64,000 bases of DNA from Parapedobacter koreensis (GCF_900109365.1 NZ_FNZR01000010.1:62001-126000), one strand, 5' to 3'. Counted from the stretch's first letter, positions 54,804 to 64,000 are shown. A program made the numbers and translations. Notes: a model not told the origin generated them from the letters alone.

Positions 54804-55717
54804 TGGTGTCGGTAATTATCCCATGTTACAACTGTGAGTTGTTTTTGGAGCGTGCTGTTAACAGCGTGTTAGCGCAAACTCACAAAAATATTGAAATCAT
54901 TCTTGTAGATAACCGTTCAACGGACAGTTCGTTTTCATTAATGAAAAAACTACAGGAAGCACATCCTACAAAGATAAGAATATGCCAAGAAACAAAAAAA
55001 GGAGCTCCTGCGACTCGGAATAGGGGTTTATATGAAGCTAAAGGAGAGTGGATCCAATTTTTGGACGCAGATGATGAGATACTATCGAATAAGATAGAGG
55101 GTCAACTCAACCTTATAACAAATGATGATATTTCACTCATTATAGGAGGATATATTAAAATAAATAATAATAGAGGCAGCAATGTTGAGATAACGAGGAA
55201 TAAATACACTGATGAATGGATGAATCTCATCGACTCTAAATTGGGAATTACCAGTGCAAATCTTTTTAAAAGAAAAGTTTTGTTGGACGCAGGAGGTTGG
55301 GATGAGTCGTTATCTTCATCTCAAGAATATGAATTAATGTTTAGGTTATTGAAAATAGGTTGTAAAGTCGCTTATGACAATGGCCTAAATACCTATATCT
55401 ATAAAAGAAATTATTCAATTAGTAAACCTAAGGATAAAGAAGCCTTTGATGAAATCTTAAAAACACGTATCGAACTAAGAAAAGAAATCAGAAGGCACTT
55501 AATTAATGAAAATAGATATTCTGACAAAATGCATTCTATTTTTAGCAAATATGTCTATAGGCTTTTATGGAAACGCAGGTACCAATTTAGCCAATATTAC
55601 AATAAAATAATGGATGAAGAGGAGATAAAGGTTCCTTGGGGATACAATGTAAAGGCTATACTAAAAGCCAAGATTGCTTTTTATTTAAAAGCTCCTCTGG
55701 TAAAAAAAAGGGGGTAG
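54803..55717 (+). CDS. Glycosyltransferase family 2, tandem copy 1
   Basis: 304 residues with a GT-A fold start: VSVIIPCYNCELFLERAVNS, LVDNRSTDSSF, GAPATRNRGLYEAKGEWIQF and the metal-binding LDADDE. The C-terminal half (about 165-300) has NLFKRKVLLDAGGWDESLSS and SQEYELMFRLL. It adds one sugar to the growing repeat unit; donor and acceptor unknown. It overlaps the pyruvyl transferase stop by one base. Confidence 0.92.
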   Translation: MVSVIIPCYNCELFLERAVNSVLAQTHKNIEIILVDNRSTDSSFSLMKKLQEAHPTKIRICQETKKGAPATRNRGLYEAKGEWIQFLDADDEILSNKIEGQLNLITNDDISLIIGGYIKINNNRGSNVEITRNKYTDEWMNLIDSKLGITSANLFKRKVLLDAGGWDESLSSSQEYELMFRLLKIGCKVAYDNGLNTYIYKRNYSISKPKDKEAFDEILKTRIELRKEIRRHLINENRYSDKMHSIFSKYVYRLLWKRRYQFSQYYNKIMDEEEIKVPWGYNVKAILKAKIAFYLKAPLVKKRG

Positions 55718-55956
55718 CTTTGTTTACAGGAAAACACCTTGGTAAGGAAATAAATTTTATCGGGCAGCTGGTTTTTGAAAAGGATTATAAAATGGATACA
55801 TCGATTCTTTTGGTTTGGGTTGGCTCTAACAATGTATTGGTATTTATAAGATATATAGCCACTGGCTAATGCTTGTCCCGGGTGGACAAAATGGCCGATT
55901 TAACATTTTAAGAAAAACGACTCCGATTTTAATCGGATAATAGTGATAGGAATTAA
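55718..55956. other. Gap between the two tandem glycosyltransferase genes
   Basis: About 239 bases. A plus-strand frame (55636-55869) overlapping the upstream gene gives a hydrophobic tail ending in YIATG, with no recognisable family. It may be a remnant of an earlier gene. No clear promoter is visible. Confidence 0.4.
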
Positions 55957-56859
55957 ATGGTCTCTGTTGTTGTTCCATGTTTTAATTGTGAATCTTCATT
56001 GTATCGGGCAGTGGAAAGCGTTCTTTTACAAAGCTACCCAAACATCGAAATTATTCTTGTAGATAACGGTTCAACAGACGATACATTTCGTATAATGCTT
56101 TCAATGCAACGCAAGTATCCTGATAAAATTCGGATTTTTAAAGAATTAAAAAAAGGAGCACCATCGGCGCGCAATAAAGGATTACGAGAAGCAGCTGGGG
56201 AATGGGTTCAATTTTTGGATGCAGATGATGAATTATTGCCATATAAAATTCAAGGTCAAATTGACTTTCTTGGAAGTGAAGAGAATATTGGGATCATAAT
56301 CGGGAACTACGTTGCCGTTGATTTAACAAGCAGGAAAAAAGAAACTAAAAAAGCGGTAAAAGATAAATGGGTTGGTTTGATGGATTCTCGATTAGGTATA
56401 ACTAGCGCTAATTTATTTAGGAAGTCGGCCCTGTTGGCCGTAGAAGGTTGGAACGAGACCCTTAAATCTTCACAAGAGTATGAATTAATGTTTAGAATTT
56501 TACAAGCGGGGTTTAATGTTTTATATGATGATTCTATTTCCACATTAGTTTACAAACAAAAAAATTCTATTAGTAAGTCCTCCGATAATAGGCGATTTTT
56601 AGATATTCTGAACACCAGAATTGAATTAAGGAGAAAGGCCAAAAATTATTTGACACAACGCAATTTGTATACACGGAAAATTCACCGAGCATATAGTAAG
56701 TATGTGTTTAGAAATCTGTGGTTAAACAAATATAAGTTCAAGGAATATTTTGAGAAAAATATAAAGAAGGAATATCTTTCAGTGCCGCTCTTTTATCGTT
56801 ATAATAGAATTATAAGAACTACATTGAGTTACATCTTAAAGAGGAACCCTGAAAAATAA
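55957..56859 (+). CDS. Glycosyltransferase family 2, tandem copy 2
   Basis: 300 residues, a diverged paralog of the preceding one: VSVVVPCFNCESSLYRAVES, ILVDNGSTDDTFRIM, GAPSARNKGLREAAGEWV, LDADDE and ITSANLFRKSALL all line up with copy 1. About half the residues are the same by eye. A tandem duplication followed by divergence is likely, giving two linkages with related specificity. Confidence 0.92.
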   Translation: MVSVVVPCFNCESSLYRAVESVLLQSYPNIEIILVDNGSTDDTFRIMLSMQRKYPDKIRIFKELKKGAPSARNKGLREAAGEWVQFLDADDELLPYKIQGQIDFLGSEENIGIIIGNYVAVDLTSRKKETKKAVKDKWVGLMDSRLGITSANLFRKSALLAVEGWNETLKSSQEYELMFRILQAGFNVLYDDSISTLVYKQKNSISKSSDNRRFLDILNTRIELRRKAKNYLTQRNLYTRKIHRAYSKYVFRNLWLNKYKFKEYFEKNIKKEYLSVPLFYRYNRIIRTTLSYILKRNPEK

Positions 56860-56940
56860 CGTCATCATACCCATAAATAAACAGTAAATTTGGCAGCTAT
56901 TTCATAATCAAATCTGCGATTAATTAGGATTAAATTACCG

Positions 56941-58062
56941 ATGAGATCAATAAATAAACATATAAGTTCTTTTGTTAAAGAATCGAAGGATAATGAGGCT
57001 ATACGATTAAAAAGTGTTTTTCAGGTTTTTTTTGTAGCCAAATGGTCAATCGTTGGGATAATCGTTTTTATGTTTATAATAGGATTGATTCGAGGTCTTA
57101 CTTCTCCAAACGAATATACAACAAACTCAAAAGTCATTACCGAACAAAATGATCAGACAGGAAGGGGCGGACTAAATAATCTGGCATCATTAGCCGGATT
57201 AAATACCAGAAATTTAATGCAACCCGAGACACTTTCGCCCGATCTGTATCCTAGCATAGTTACCAATGCAGATTTTGTACTTCAATTAGCAAGTGAGCAG
57301 TATTATTTCGAGGAGCTTAAAGATTCTTTAACCTTGGTGGATTATTTTGCCGAGTATGAAAGACAGAATTGGATTGCAATCGCAATCCAATCACCGAAGA
57401 AATTATTTTCTTTTTTTAAGCGGCGTGATAAAGAGGTGGTCTCCGAATCACTTAAAACTGAATATAATAGTTTGGATTCAGTAAGTTTTTATACTCAAAT
57501 AACAGCAAAGGAAGTGAGTGCAATTAATAAATTGCAAAACAGAATTACTGTCAAAAGAACCGACCGAATCTTTGAAATAGAAACAAAAATGCCTGATGCA
57601 AAAGTAAGTGCAATTCTCAATAAAAAAATTATTGACCATTTAATCAATTATGTTATTAAGTACCAAACTGATCGAGAGAGACGCAATAACAAGTTTATTG
57701 AGAGCCAATTAATTGAGGCCGAGAAGAGATATAAGACTGCACAGCTGAATCTCGCCTCTTTTAGAGATAACAATGTTGGATTGATTTGGGAAGCGGATAA
57801 AGCAAATATGCAGCGACTTCAAGCAGAGTTCAGTTTAGCATCCAATATCTATAACAATCTAGCCCAACAGTTGGAACAGTCAAAGCTTAGATTGGAAGAG
57901 TCAAAACCCGTGGTAGCAATCTTTCAAAAACCGATTCTTCCACTCAGCCCAAGTGAACCAAATACTCCAATTTCAGCAATAGTATTTAGTATTTTGGGTC
58001 TTTTTATAGGAATTTCTTTTATTGTTTTTAAAATAGTGTTTGAGTTTTTTAAACAAGCTTAA
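56941..58062 (+). CDS. Wzz-type chain length determinant protein
   Basis: 373 residues with two membrane segments (about 33-53 and 340-362) and a long periplasmic helical region between. The N-terminal Wzz domain has VFQVFFVAKWSIVGIIVFM. The periplasmic coiled coil contains FIESQLIEAEKRYKTAQLNL, and the C-terminal segment is preceded by the proline-rich KPILPLSPSEPNTPIS. It sets chain length with the polymerase. It lacks the cytoplasmic tyrosine kinase domain of Wzc. It overlaps the next gene by one base. Confidence 0.9.
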   Translation: MRSINKHISSFVKESKDNEAIRLKSVFQVFFVAKWSIVGIIVFMFIIGLIRGLTSPNEYTTNSKVITEQNDQTGRGGLNNLASLAGLNTRNLMQPETLSPDLYPSIVTNADFVLQLASEQYYFEELKDSLTLVDYFAEYERQNWIAIAIQSPKKLFSFFKRRDKEVVSESLKTEYNSLDSVSFYTQITAKEVSAINKLQNRITVKRTDRIFEIETKMPDAKVSAILNKKIIDHLINYVIKYQTDRERRNNKFIESQLIEAEKRYKTAQLNLASFRDNNVGLIWEADKANMQRLQAEFSLASNIYNNLAQQLEQSKLRLEESKPVVAIFQKPILPLSPSEPNTPISAIVFSILGLFIGISFIVFKIVFEFFKQA

Positions 58063-58943
58063 TGGCTAAGTTACCTTATATTTCGATAGTAATACCAATA
58101 TATAATAACTCTAATGGTTTGTCACATATATTAAAGGCGCTTAAGAGTCAGAAATATCCAGCAAATCGTTTTGAAATTATAGTAGTAGATAATGATTCCA
58201 GCGATAATCCGGAAAAGATAGTTAATAGTTACCCGAACATTCATTTTCTCAAGGAAACACGTTATACTAAAAGCCCATACTCTGCACGAAATCGTGGCAT
58301 TGAAGTGGCAAAAGGTGAAATAATAGCGTTACTCGATTCCACTTGTAAACCCTGTGAAGACTGGCTTCTAAATGGCACTAAACATTTGAAAAAAGCAGAT
58401 TTAATAGGTGGAAAAGTGATTTTCGATGTGACTTTAAAAAGTAATATCTGGGAAATTTATGATTCAGTATCCAATATTAAAATGAAAGAGTCCATCGAAC
58501 GGCGTGGATTGGCAGTTGGCTGTAACTTATTTATAAAAACAGTTCTCTTTAACGAACTAGGCTTGTTTGAAGAGGGCCTACGCTCAGGCGGAGACCTGCG
58601 ATGGACCAAAAACGCAACACTTAATGGCTATTTACTGAAGTTTGCTGACACGGCAATTGTAACAATGAAACCTAAAAACTATCGTTCGTTGTTAAATAAA
58701 ACCATACGAGTTGCAACAGGCCAACCTAAAGTTTGGCTGGAAAGTGGCACTTTTTTTTTGACTTTTATGAAGCGCATAATTTTGTTTTGGGTTCCTCCCA
58801 ATCCAATATACTTGTCAAAAAATATTCGGAATAGCTCTTTGCCTGAAGCCAAACGATACTTTTTCTGTCTTTATTGTATTAGGTATTTTTTTAGGCTTAT
58901 AAGTGTATACGGATTTATTAAAGGTTTATTGATTAAGCACTAG
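58062..58943 (+). CDS. Glycosyltransferase family 2
   Basis: 293 residues. The GT-A opening ISIVIPIYNNSNGLSHILKA is followed by VVDNDSSDNPEKI, SARNRGIEVAKGEIIALLDS (DxD replaced by LDST) and FNELGLFEEGLRSGGDLRW. The usual DxD metal motif appears as DST here. The C-terminal part includes a hydrophobic stretch (about 228-245). It is one of several glycosyltransferases of this locus; specificity unknown. Confidence 0.88.
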   Translation: MAKLPYISIVIPIYNNSNGLSHILKALKSQKYPANRFEIIVVDNDSSDNPEKIVNSYPNIHFLKETRYTKSPYSARNRGIEVAKGEIIALLDSTCKPCEDWLLNGTKHLKKADLIGGKVIFDVTLKSNIWEIYDSVSNIKMKESIERRGLAVGCNLFIKTVLFNELGLFEEGLRSGGDLRWTKNATLNGYLLKFADTAIVTMKPKNYRSLLNKTIRVATGQPKVWLESGTFFLTFMKRIILFWVPPNPIYLSKNIRNSSLPEAKRYFFCLYCIRYFFRLISVYGFIKGLLIKH

Positions 58944-60259
58944 TGTTCAATTTCACTTTTAAACTGCCAAATGGCTTATCAAACGTAAGTATATCTATAT
59001 ATACTTACGGCGTGCTAATATTGTTATTATTTTTTCTTAGGCCGTATCCACAGGCATTTCTGGGCGCAATGGCAATGAGGTTGATTGATATGGTCGTACT
59101 TGGATTGCCGATTCTTTTTTTTTTATTGAATAGAACAGCCGAATATTTAACGATTAAAGTCGCAAATATTTGTTTCATTTTTTTCTTTCTCTTTCTTTTT
59201 GGTTTATACTCTTTGGTGAATGGATATTTAATGGGAATAACCAAATTTAATTTTAGAGATCCTTTAGACGTTATTCGTTATTTGCAGATCCCCGTATTCA
59301 TGCTTTTCGGTTATTACTTAGCTTTACGTAGCGAATTTAGCGTTAAAAATATCTTAAGTGTATTCATTATTATCATACTAATTATCGGTGTCTTTGCTGT
59401 TATGCAAAAGATAATGCCTATCCAGTTTGGATTTGTAACCAAATTATACGCCCCCGAACACCAAAGCGAAAAATTGACTTCTACCGAGCGAGTCACGACG
59501 ATTTTTGGAAATCCTAATACCACAGCCTTAATGGCTTGCTTATTGTCCTCGTTTATCTTAGGTTGCACATTGGTGAAAGGGTTTATTAAATCTTTTACAG
59601 TATTAACGATGCTTGGAATATGCGGATTGGTAGTGTTGTTATCTGGCTCAAGGACGGGGTTTATTGCATGTGGATTTTTGACAATTGTATATCTTTTCCT
59701 GCGGATGAGAAATAAATTTATGTTTATTTTAATCTCTGTAACTTTTATTTTTGGTGTTTGGTTATTTCGAGGCCTTATTCTAGATGTTATTAAGTACTTC
59801 AACTATTATCTATATGTTGGCATTCAAATCGTTCTAAATTTAGATTTCGAGACATTATTTGCAGCAGGAAATACATTCTCTAGACGGTTCGACAGATGGT
59901 TCATTGCTATTGATTTATTCAGAACCTCACCTATATTTGGCTTAGGTCCTTTAAGAGGAGTAGTCGTGTCTTCAACTGATAACTACTATATATATATACT
60001 TTTACGGAATGGGATTATCGGCTTATCACTTTATCTTTTCTTTGTAATTTATTCATTGTCGATAGCAATACATGGATTAAAATTGACAAAAGAAATCAAG
60101 TTATTTTCTTATGTCTACATTTTTCAAACATGTATAATTCTGTTAATGAACTTTTTGATCGAAGCTCAGATTCAAAATAGTGTCGTTTATCTCCATTTAA
60201 CAACATTGGGAATATTACTGGGATTGATGAAACAACGAATTAATGAAAAAAATATATAA
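58943..60259 (+). CDS. O-antigen polymerase/ligase-like membrane protein (Wzy-like)
   Basis: 438 residues starting with GTG, with about eleven membrane segments spread over the whole length. The large extracytoplasmic loop (about 285-335) ends with RRFDRWFIAIDLFRTSPIFG, LGPLRG, a pattern of Wzy/WaaL proteins. In a cluster with Wzz it is the expected polymerase that joins repeat units in the periplasm. It overlaps the next gene by 17 bases. Confidence 0.85.
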   Translation: MFNFTFKLPNGLSNVSISIYTYGVLILLLFFLRPYPQAFLGAMAMRLIDMVVLGLPILFFLLNRTAEYLTIKVANICFIFFFLFLFGLYSLVNGYLMGITKFNFRDPLDVIRYLQIPVFMLFGYYLALRSEFSVKNILSVFIIIILIIGVFAVMQKIMPIQFGFVTKLYAPEHQSEKLTSTERVTTIFGNPNTTALMACLLSSFILGCTLVKGFIKSFTVLTMLGICGLVVLLSGSRTGFIACGFLTIVYLFLRMRNKFMFILISVTFIFGVWLFRGLILDVIKYFNYYLYVGIQIVLNLDFETLFAAGNTFSRRFDRWFIAIDLFRTSPIFGLGPLRGVVVSSTDNYYIYILLRNGIIGLSLYLFFVIYSLSIAIHGLKLTKEIKLFSYVYIFQTCIILLMNFLIEAQIQNSVVYLHLTTLGILLGLMKQRINEKNI

Positions 60260-61382
60260 AGTAGCTCATTTAACTAGTGTACATCCTCGATACGATAACC
60301 GTATTCTATACAAACAATGTGTTTCTTTGGCTAAAGCTGGATTTCAAACATATTTAATTGTGGCAGATGGGAAACAAGACGAAGTTTTTCGTGGAGTGCA
60401 GATTATAGACGTAGGGGCAAAACGGAACCTTTTGTATCGAATCACTCGTATAGCTTGCAAAATATACAAAAGGGCGAAAAAAATAAATGCAGACATCTAT
60501 CAAATCCATGACCCGGAATTATTATTAGTAGCATATTGGCTCAATATTAGGGGCAAGAAAGTGATTTATGACGTTCACGAAGATTATCGTACGTCAATCG
60601 GGCAGAAAAAGTACTTAAATGTTTTTCTAAAGAAGCTGTTTACTGCAATTTATATACTTTTAGAGAGGCGAGCGGCAGAGAATTTTACAATATTGCTTGC
60701 AGAAAAGTATTATAAAGAATATCTTCCGAATGGATATACGATTTTAAATTATCCGATTCTCGAAAAGACGGATACGGAAAAAAAGAGAGAATACAATCTA
60801 CCACCTACAGGAAATGATATTAAACTCTTATACACAGGAAACATCACAGAAGTAAGAGGGGCGTTAACACAGAGCATATTAGTTGATAAAGTTACCGATG
60901 TCTCTGTGACCTTTATCGGCTATTGTACAGAAGATCTCGCGAAAAGAATATGGCAGCAAGTAGATCGCAAAAACGCAATTGTAATTATTGGAATCAATGA
61001 ATATATCCCTCAAGATAAAATAAAAGATGCTTACAAATCAGGAGATTGGCTAGCTGGCATAGCCCTTTTTCCTAAAACCAAACATTATGAAAAAAAAGAA
61101 TTGACCAAGTTTTTTGAATACATGCTCAATGGCCTTCCTATAATTTGTTCGGATTTCCCCGCATGGAAGCAATTTGTGGAAGATAATCAATGTGGTATTG
61201 CTGTAGACCCTTTAAATTATACGGAAATCCAAAAGGCGATAGATAAACTTCTACAAAATGCTGAATTACGAAGTTTCATGGGATCCAACGGCCGACGACG
61301 CGTAACTAGTGAGTTAAATTGGGCATCACAAGAAAAACTGCTAGTAGGCATCTATAATCATTTAATCGATGGATATAAATAA
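60243..61382 (+). CDS. Glycosyltransferase (GT-B fold, GT4-like)
   Basis: 379 residues. The N-terminal domain opens with VAHLTSVHPRYDNRILYKQC and has DIYQIHDPELLLVAYWL and VIYDVHEDYR. The C-terminal domain has LLYTGNITEVRGA and KKELTKFFEYMLNGLPIICS. The EPLP-like Glu of GT4 is the E of KFFEYM. It transfers a sugar from a nucleotide or lipid donor. It is the last plus-strand gene before the oppositely oriented beta-helix gene. Confidence 0.9.
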   Translation: MKKIYKVAHLTSVHPRYDNRILYKQCVSLAKAGFQTYLIVADGKQDEVFRGVQIIDVGAKRNLLYRITRIACKIYKRAKKINADIYQIHDPELLLVAYWLNIRGKKVIYDVHEDYRTSIGQKKYLNVFLKKLFTAIYILLERRAAENFTILLAEKYYKEYLPNGYTILNYPILEKTDTEKKREYNLPPTGNDIKLLYTGNITEVRGALTQSILVDKVTDVSVTFIGYCTEDLAKRIWQQVDRKNAIVIIGINEYIPQDKIKDAYKSGDWLAGIALFPKTKHYEKKELTKFFEYMLNGLPIICSDFPAWKQFVEDNQCGIAVDPLNYTEIQKAIDKLLQNAELRSFMGSNGRRRVTSELNWASQEKLLVGIYNHLIDGYK

Positions 61383-61392
61383 ATAGGCTTAT

Positions 61393-62976
61393 TTAACCTC
61401 CTTTCCACTGCTTAAGTATATTGAAAAGATTGCCCCGTCTTTGTTCCGGTGTAGTTACATTATTAACTGCCGTTGCACCCAAGCGATCCTCTAGTTGCTT
61501 AACATACAAAGAGCGAGGTTGTTGGGTAGCTGAATTAAATACCACATTGATAATTTTGCCAAACAACGTATTACTTTCAGCGATAGCGGAATTCGTATTA
61601 ATGTTCCAATTCATAGCTGTTGGTGGTATTTGAACTTCTAATTTATTTCCCTCGCAATTCCACAACATAATTTGTGCTCCGGTCCAGCCATGACCAGTAC
61701 CATTGGACTTTGCGTTAATGACTCGGATGGAGTTTGCAAACACATTATCAAAGAGAATTCCTGTAGCCCAACGTTGATGAGGCCCGGTGTCAGCACGGCC
61801 ATTTTCGGCATAACAATCCAAAAAAACATTTGGACCAGCGACTCTACTCCCTGTAACAAAATCATGCCTCCCCGATCGGGTATAACATCGTTGAATTAAA
61901 TTAAAAGATCCATTGACAATATTGAAGGAATATCTGTTTCCTCCGACAGCTCTCGATTTCGGATCAAGCATCGCGCAGTCTTCCACAGTGATAAAGCTCG
62001 CCCCATTAAGAATGGTAACACAAGATTGCCCAAAATATTGAGCAGTAATTTTTCGTATCCAACAGTGCTCAGCTCCTCCAATTTTAACTGCTTCCCATCC
62101 ATGGTTTTCATCTGTTTCGCTGGCGTAATCCGAAATCAAACGCAAACTCTCCACACCACAATTCGCGACGACCCTTGTGATATTTGCTTTATATACGATC
62201 CCACTGCCATACTTCTTATATATAGCATCCACCACAGGGATATTAAGACTTAGTTCATTACCATTTATCCCTGTAATAATCCGTTCATGTTTGATACGAT
62301 ATGCTGTGGGAGTCCATCCATATTGCGTCATACCAATTACTTTGAACCATGCCGCGTTCGGCGTTTTCTCTATAAGAATTGTGTCTCCTAGTTTGAGTCC
62401 TTTCGCGGATTGGATAGAAAAACTGCTGGCTCCGACTCCAACAAAGTCATCTATTATATTTTGTTCAGTATTCGATATAGGGCTGATTTTTGAATTTCCT
62501 CCGATACTTATCAATGTTTGTTTTGATTTTTTGGTTGCTTTTAACACTGTACCATTTTCTCCTTGTCCCTCGCCTGCTAGCACCACTCCTTCATTTCTAA
62601 TGGAAAGCGTCCCATTAATATTATACGTTCCTTTGCGTAATAATACTTTACCCCTAAACCCATTTTTATCCAAAGGCAATTTACTTATTTTATCTATGGC
62701 ATTCTGAATAATTTTCGTTTGATCACCCTTTCCTGGGGAAAGGGTAATTTTGACAGGCACATCGGGTATTGCAACTCCTCCTCCCTTGTATCCGGCATAA
62801 GAATAATCCGGCACAATATTAATAGCTTCTTTCTCTCCATTGGCAGCCCAATTTTTGGAGGCTATTTTGCCATTTCGGCCAATACTTATCACAGACGAAG
62901 CTGATTGAACCGACTGTCCGTTTAAGGCAGCAATGTAAACGACCAAAATGAGTGATAGAAATAATTGTTTAATCAT
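61393..62976 (-). CDS. Secreted beta-helix protein (polysaccharide lyase-like)
   Basis: 527 residues with a signal peptide of about 21 residues. A pectate-lyase-type start (GDQTKIIQNAIDKISKLPLD, GKVLLRKGTYNI) leads into a right-handed beta helix with rungs such as NCGVESLRLISDY and SFITVEDCAMLDP. The conserved GPHQRWATGILFDN also occurs in related secreted proteins. It may bind or cut the polysaccharide made by this locus. It lies on the opposite strand inside the cluster and is convergent, 10 bases from the GT4 gene. Confidence 0.75.
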   Translation of the reverse strand: MIKQLFLSLILVVYIAALNGQSVQSASSVISIGRNGKIASKNWAANGEKEAINIVPDYSYAGYKGGGVAIPDVPVKITLSPGKGDQTKIIQNAIDKISKLPLDKNGFRGKVLLRKGTYNINGTLSIRNEGVVLAGEGQGENGTVLKATKKSKQTLISIGGNSKISPISNTEQNIIDDFVGVGASSFSIQSAKGLKLGDTILIEKTPNAAWFKVIGMTQYGWTPTAYRIKHERIITGINGNELSLNIPVVDAIYKKYGSGIVYKANITRVVANCGVESLRLISDYASETDENHGWEAVKIGGAEHCWIRKITAQYFGQSCVTILNGASFITVEDCAMLDPKSRAVGGNRYSFNIVNGSFNLIQRCYTRSGRHDFVTGSRVAGPNVFLDCYAENGRADTGPHQRWATGILFDNVFANSIRVINAKSNGTGHGWTGAQIMLWNCEGNKLEVQIPPTAMNWNINTNSAIAESNTLFGKIINVVFNSATQQPRSLYVKQLEDRLGATAVNNVTTPEQRRGNLFNILKQWKGG

Positions 62977-63091
62977 AACTATTGAATTGCCGATAGATAT
63001 TCAAATAGAACTAAATATATTTATTATATTACTAAAATTTCTTAATATTGCTCGTAGATTCAATCATCAATACCTCCGAAGCATCACTTGA

Positions 63092-63844
63092 ATGTCTGAG
63101 AACAAAAAAGTATCAATAATCACACCACTTTTTAACGGAGCGCAATTTGTATCTGAGACAATTGCGAGTGTATTACTTCAATCGTATCAAAATTTAGAGT
63201 TACTCATTATTGATGATGGTTCCACGGATAGTGGTCCTCAAATTGTGGAAGAATACAAAAAAAAGGATAATAGAATTAAATTCATCCGTAACGACCATAA
63301 CCTTGGCCCAGCACGAACACGCAATCGAGGCATAGAGGTGGCGACTGGCCGTTACATAGCCTTTTTAGATAGTGACGATATTTGGTTGCCTAACAAGTTG
63401 GAGGTGCAACTACACTTTATGGAGAAAAATAAAACCCCTTTTACATTCACACATTACGAACAGCTGGATGAAGAAGGCAATTTCCTTAAAAAAATGGACT
63501 ATTTCCCCGATAAGGTCGACTATCGTTCAACCATGATGTCCAACAAAATTGGATGCCTGACGGCAATGTATGACACCGTCTACTTTGGCAAAGTATACAT
63601 GGCTGATATTAGAAATCGCCAAGATTATACTCTATGGCTACAATTGTTGAAGAAGGTGAAATACGCGTATTGCGTGCCAGAAATCCTAGCCAGGTATCGT
63701 ATAAGAAAAGGATCGATATCCAGCAATAAATGGAAACTGATAAAATACCATTGGCATATTTATCGACATATTGAACAACAGCCTTTTTTTACATCGTTGT
63801 ATTACATCACAAACTATATTACCTTGCGTCTGTTGAGAAAATAA
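63092..63844 (+). CDS. Glycosyltransferase family 2, short
   Basis: 250 residues: VSIITPLFNGAQFVSETIAS, LLIIDDGSTDSG, NLGPARTRNRGIEVATGRYI, AFLDSDD and NRQDYTLWLQLLKKVKYAYC. This is the WaaV/LgtA-type GT2 with metal-binding DSDD. It is divergent from the beta-helix gene and followed by an epimerase gene 10 bases downstream. Confidence 0.92.
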   Translation: MSENKKVSIITPLFNGAQFVSETIASVLLQSYQNLELLIIDDGSTDSGPQIVEEYKKKDNRIKFIRNDHNLGPARTRNRGIEVATGRYIAFLDSDDIWLPNKLEVQLHFMEKNKTPFTFTHYEQLDEEGNFLKKMDYFPDKVDYRSTMMSNKIGCLTAMYDTVYFGKVYMADIRNRQDYTLWLQLLKKVKYAYCVPEILARYRIRKGSISSNKWKLIKYHWHIYRHIEQQPFFTSLYYITNYITLRLLRK

Positions 63845-63854
63845 ACCATTAAGA

Positions 63855-64000
63855 ATGATTGTATTACTCACAGGATCCACCGGCTTTGTTGGCCAAAATC
63901 TTACACCTTACCTGAAGAGACAAGGCATGGACTGTCTACCCGTTATGCTTAGAGACAGCAAATGGCAACAAAAATTGATAGACAATTACACCGCTGTCGT
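63855..64000 (+). CDS. NAD-dependent epimerase/dehydratase, partial
   Basis: Open at the right edge of the window; 48 codons are visible. The start MIVLLTGSTGFVGQNL carries the GxxGxxG Rossmann motif of extended SDR sugar epimerases and dehydratases. It probably belongs to the polysaccharide locus. The rest is outside the window. Confidence 0.8.
   Translation, partial: MIVLLTGSTGFVGQNLTPYLKRQGMDCLPVMLRDSKWQQKLIDNYTAV

Noticed and set aside
1-64000. CRISPR arrays, rRNA genes, insertion sequences or prophage genes
   Set aside because: None were seen; there are no spaced direct repeats and no transposase or integrase genes in the window.

Overview
This window looks like a chromosomal piece of a Bacteroidota bacterium, most likely family Sphingobacteriaceae (a Parapedobacter- or Sphingobacterium-like organism; the genus is a guess). 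The evidence is the protein families (putative porin, DUF6702, DUF6265, AsmA-like proteins, NtrY/NtrX-type pair, OmpA with a calcium-binding linker) and the promoters, several of which fit the Bacteroidota pattern TTTG or TTG, 18-20 bases, then TAnnTTTG.

Region 1 (1-13.7 kb) is core. On the minus strand are CsbD, an OmpA-type protein, a PiT phosphate transporter with its DUF47 partner, a PhoR-like histidine kinase, a phosphatidylserine decarboxylase, a MORN-repeat/TonB-C-like protein and DNA polymerase I. On the plus strand are rsgA, purine nucleoside phosphorylase and a putative porin. Region 2 (13.7-22.9 kb) is a patchwork of small accessory genes: a decayed DUF2268 protease gene, a cold-shock-domain fusion protein, and a minus-strand set ArsR - AHSA1 x2 - AHSA1 - AraC - DUF6265 preceded by two perfect GCAAG-N6-CTTGC operators. 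It also has DinB, two VOC proteins, DUF2200, GNAT and a membrane methyltransferase. Region 3 (22.9-40.3 kb) holds a tRNA-Val, an NtrX/NtrY-like two-component pair followed by a low-molecular-weight phosphatase, a cyclophilin, a VWA protein with its MoxR-like AAA+ partner, HupE, an M1 peptidase, an Ldh-family oxidoreductase and two AsmA-like paralogs. It also carries five copies of an intergenic palindromic repeat. In one copy the 46-bp centre is inverted relative to two others, which is the most unusual DNA structure here.

Region 4 (40.3-64 kb, continuing past the end) is a surface polysaccharide locus. It starts with a winged-helix regulator and a nucleotide-sugar dehydrogenase. It then has an MBOAT acyltransferase with an SGNH-like partner, a truncated near-copy of the MBOAT gene, and an ABC exporter. 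Next is a nonulosonic-acid-like set: cytidylyltransferase, NeuB-type synthase, PseG-like protein and LIC12162-like transferase. The rest comprises two pyruvyl transferases, a nitroreductase, several glycosyltransferases, Wzz, a Wzy-like polymerase, a secreted beta-helix protein on the opposite strand and the start of an epimerase gene. From about 43.7 kb the DNA is visibly more AT-rich than the first 43 kb, as expected for an exchanged polysaccharide locus. Two promoters in it share a 23-base sequence with one mismatch, which suggests common regulation.
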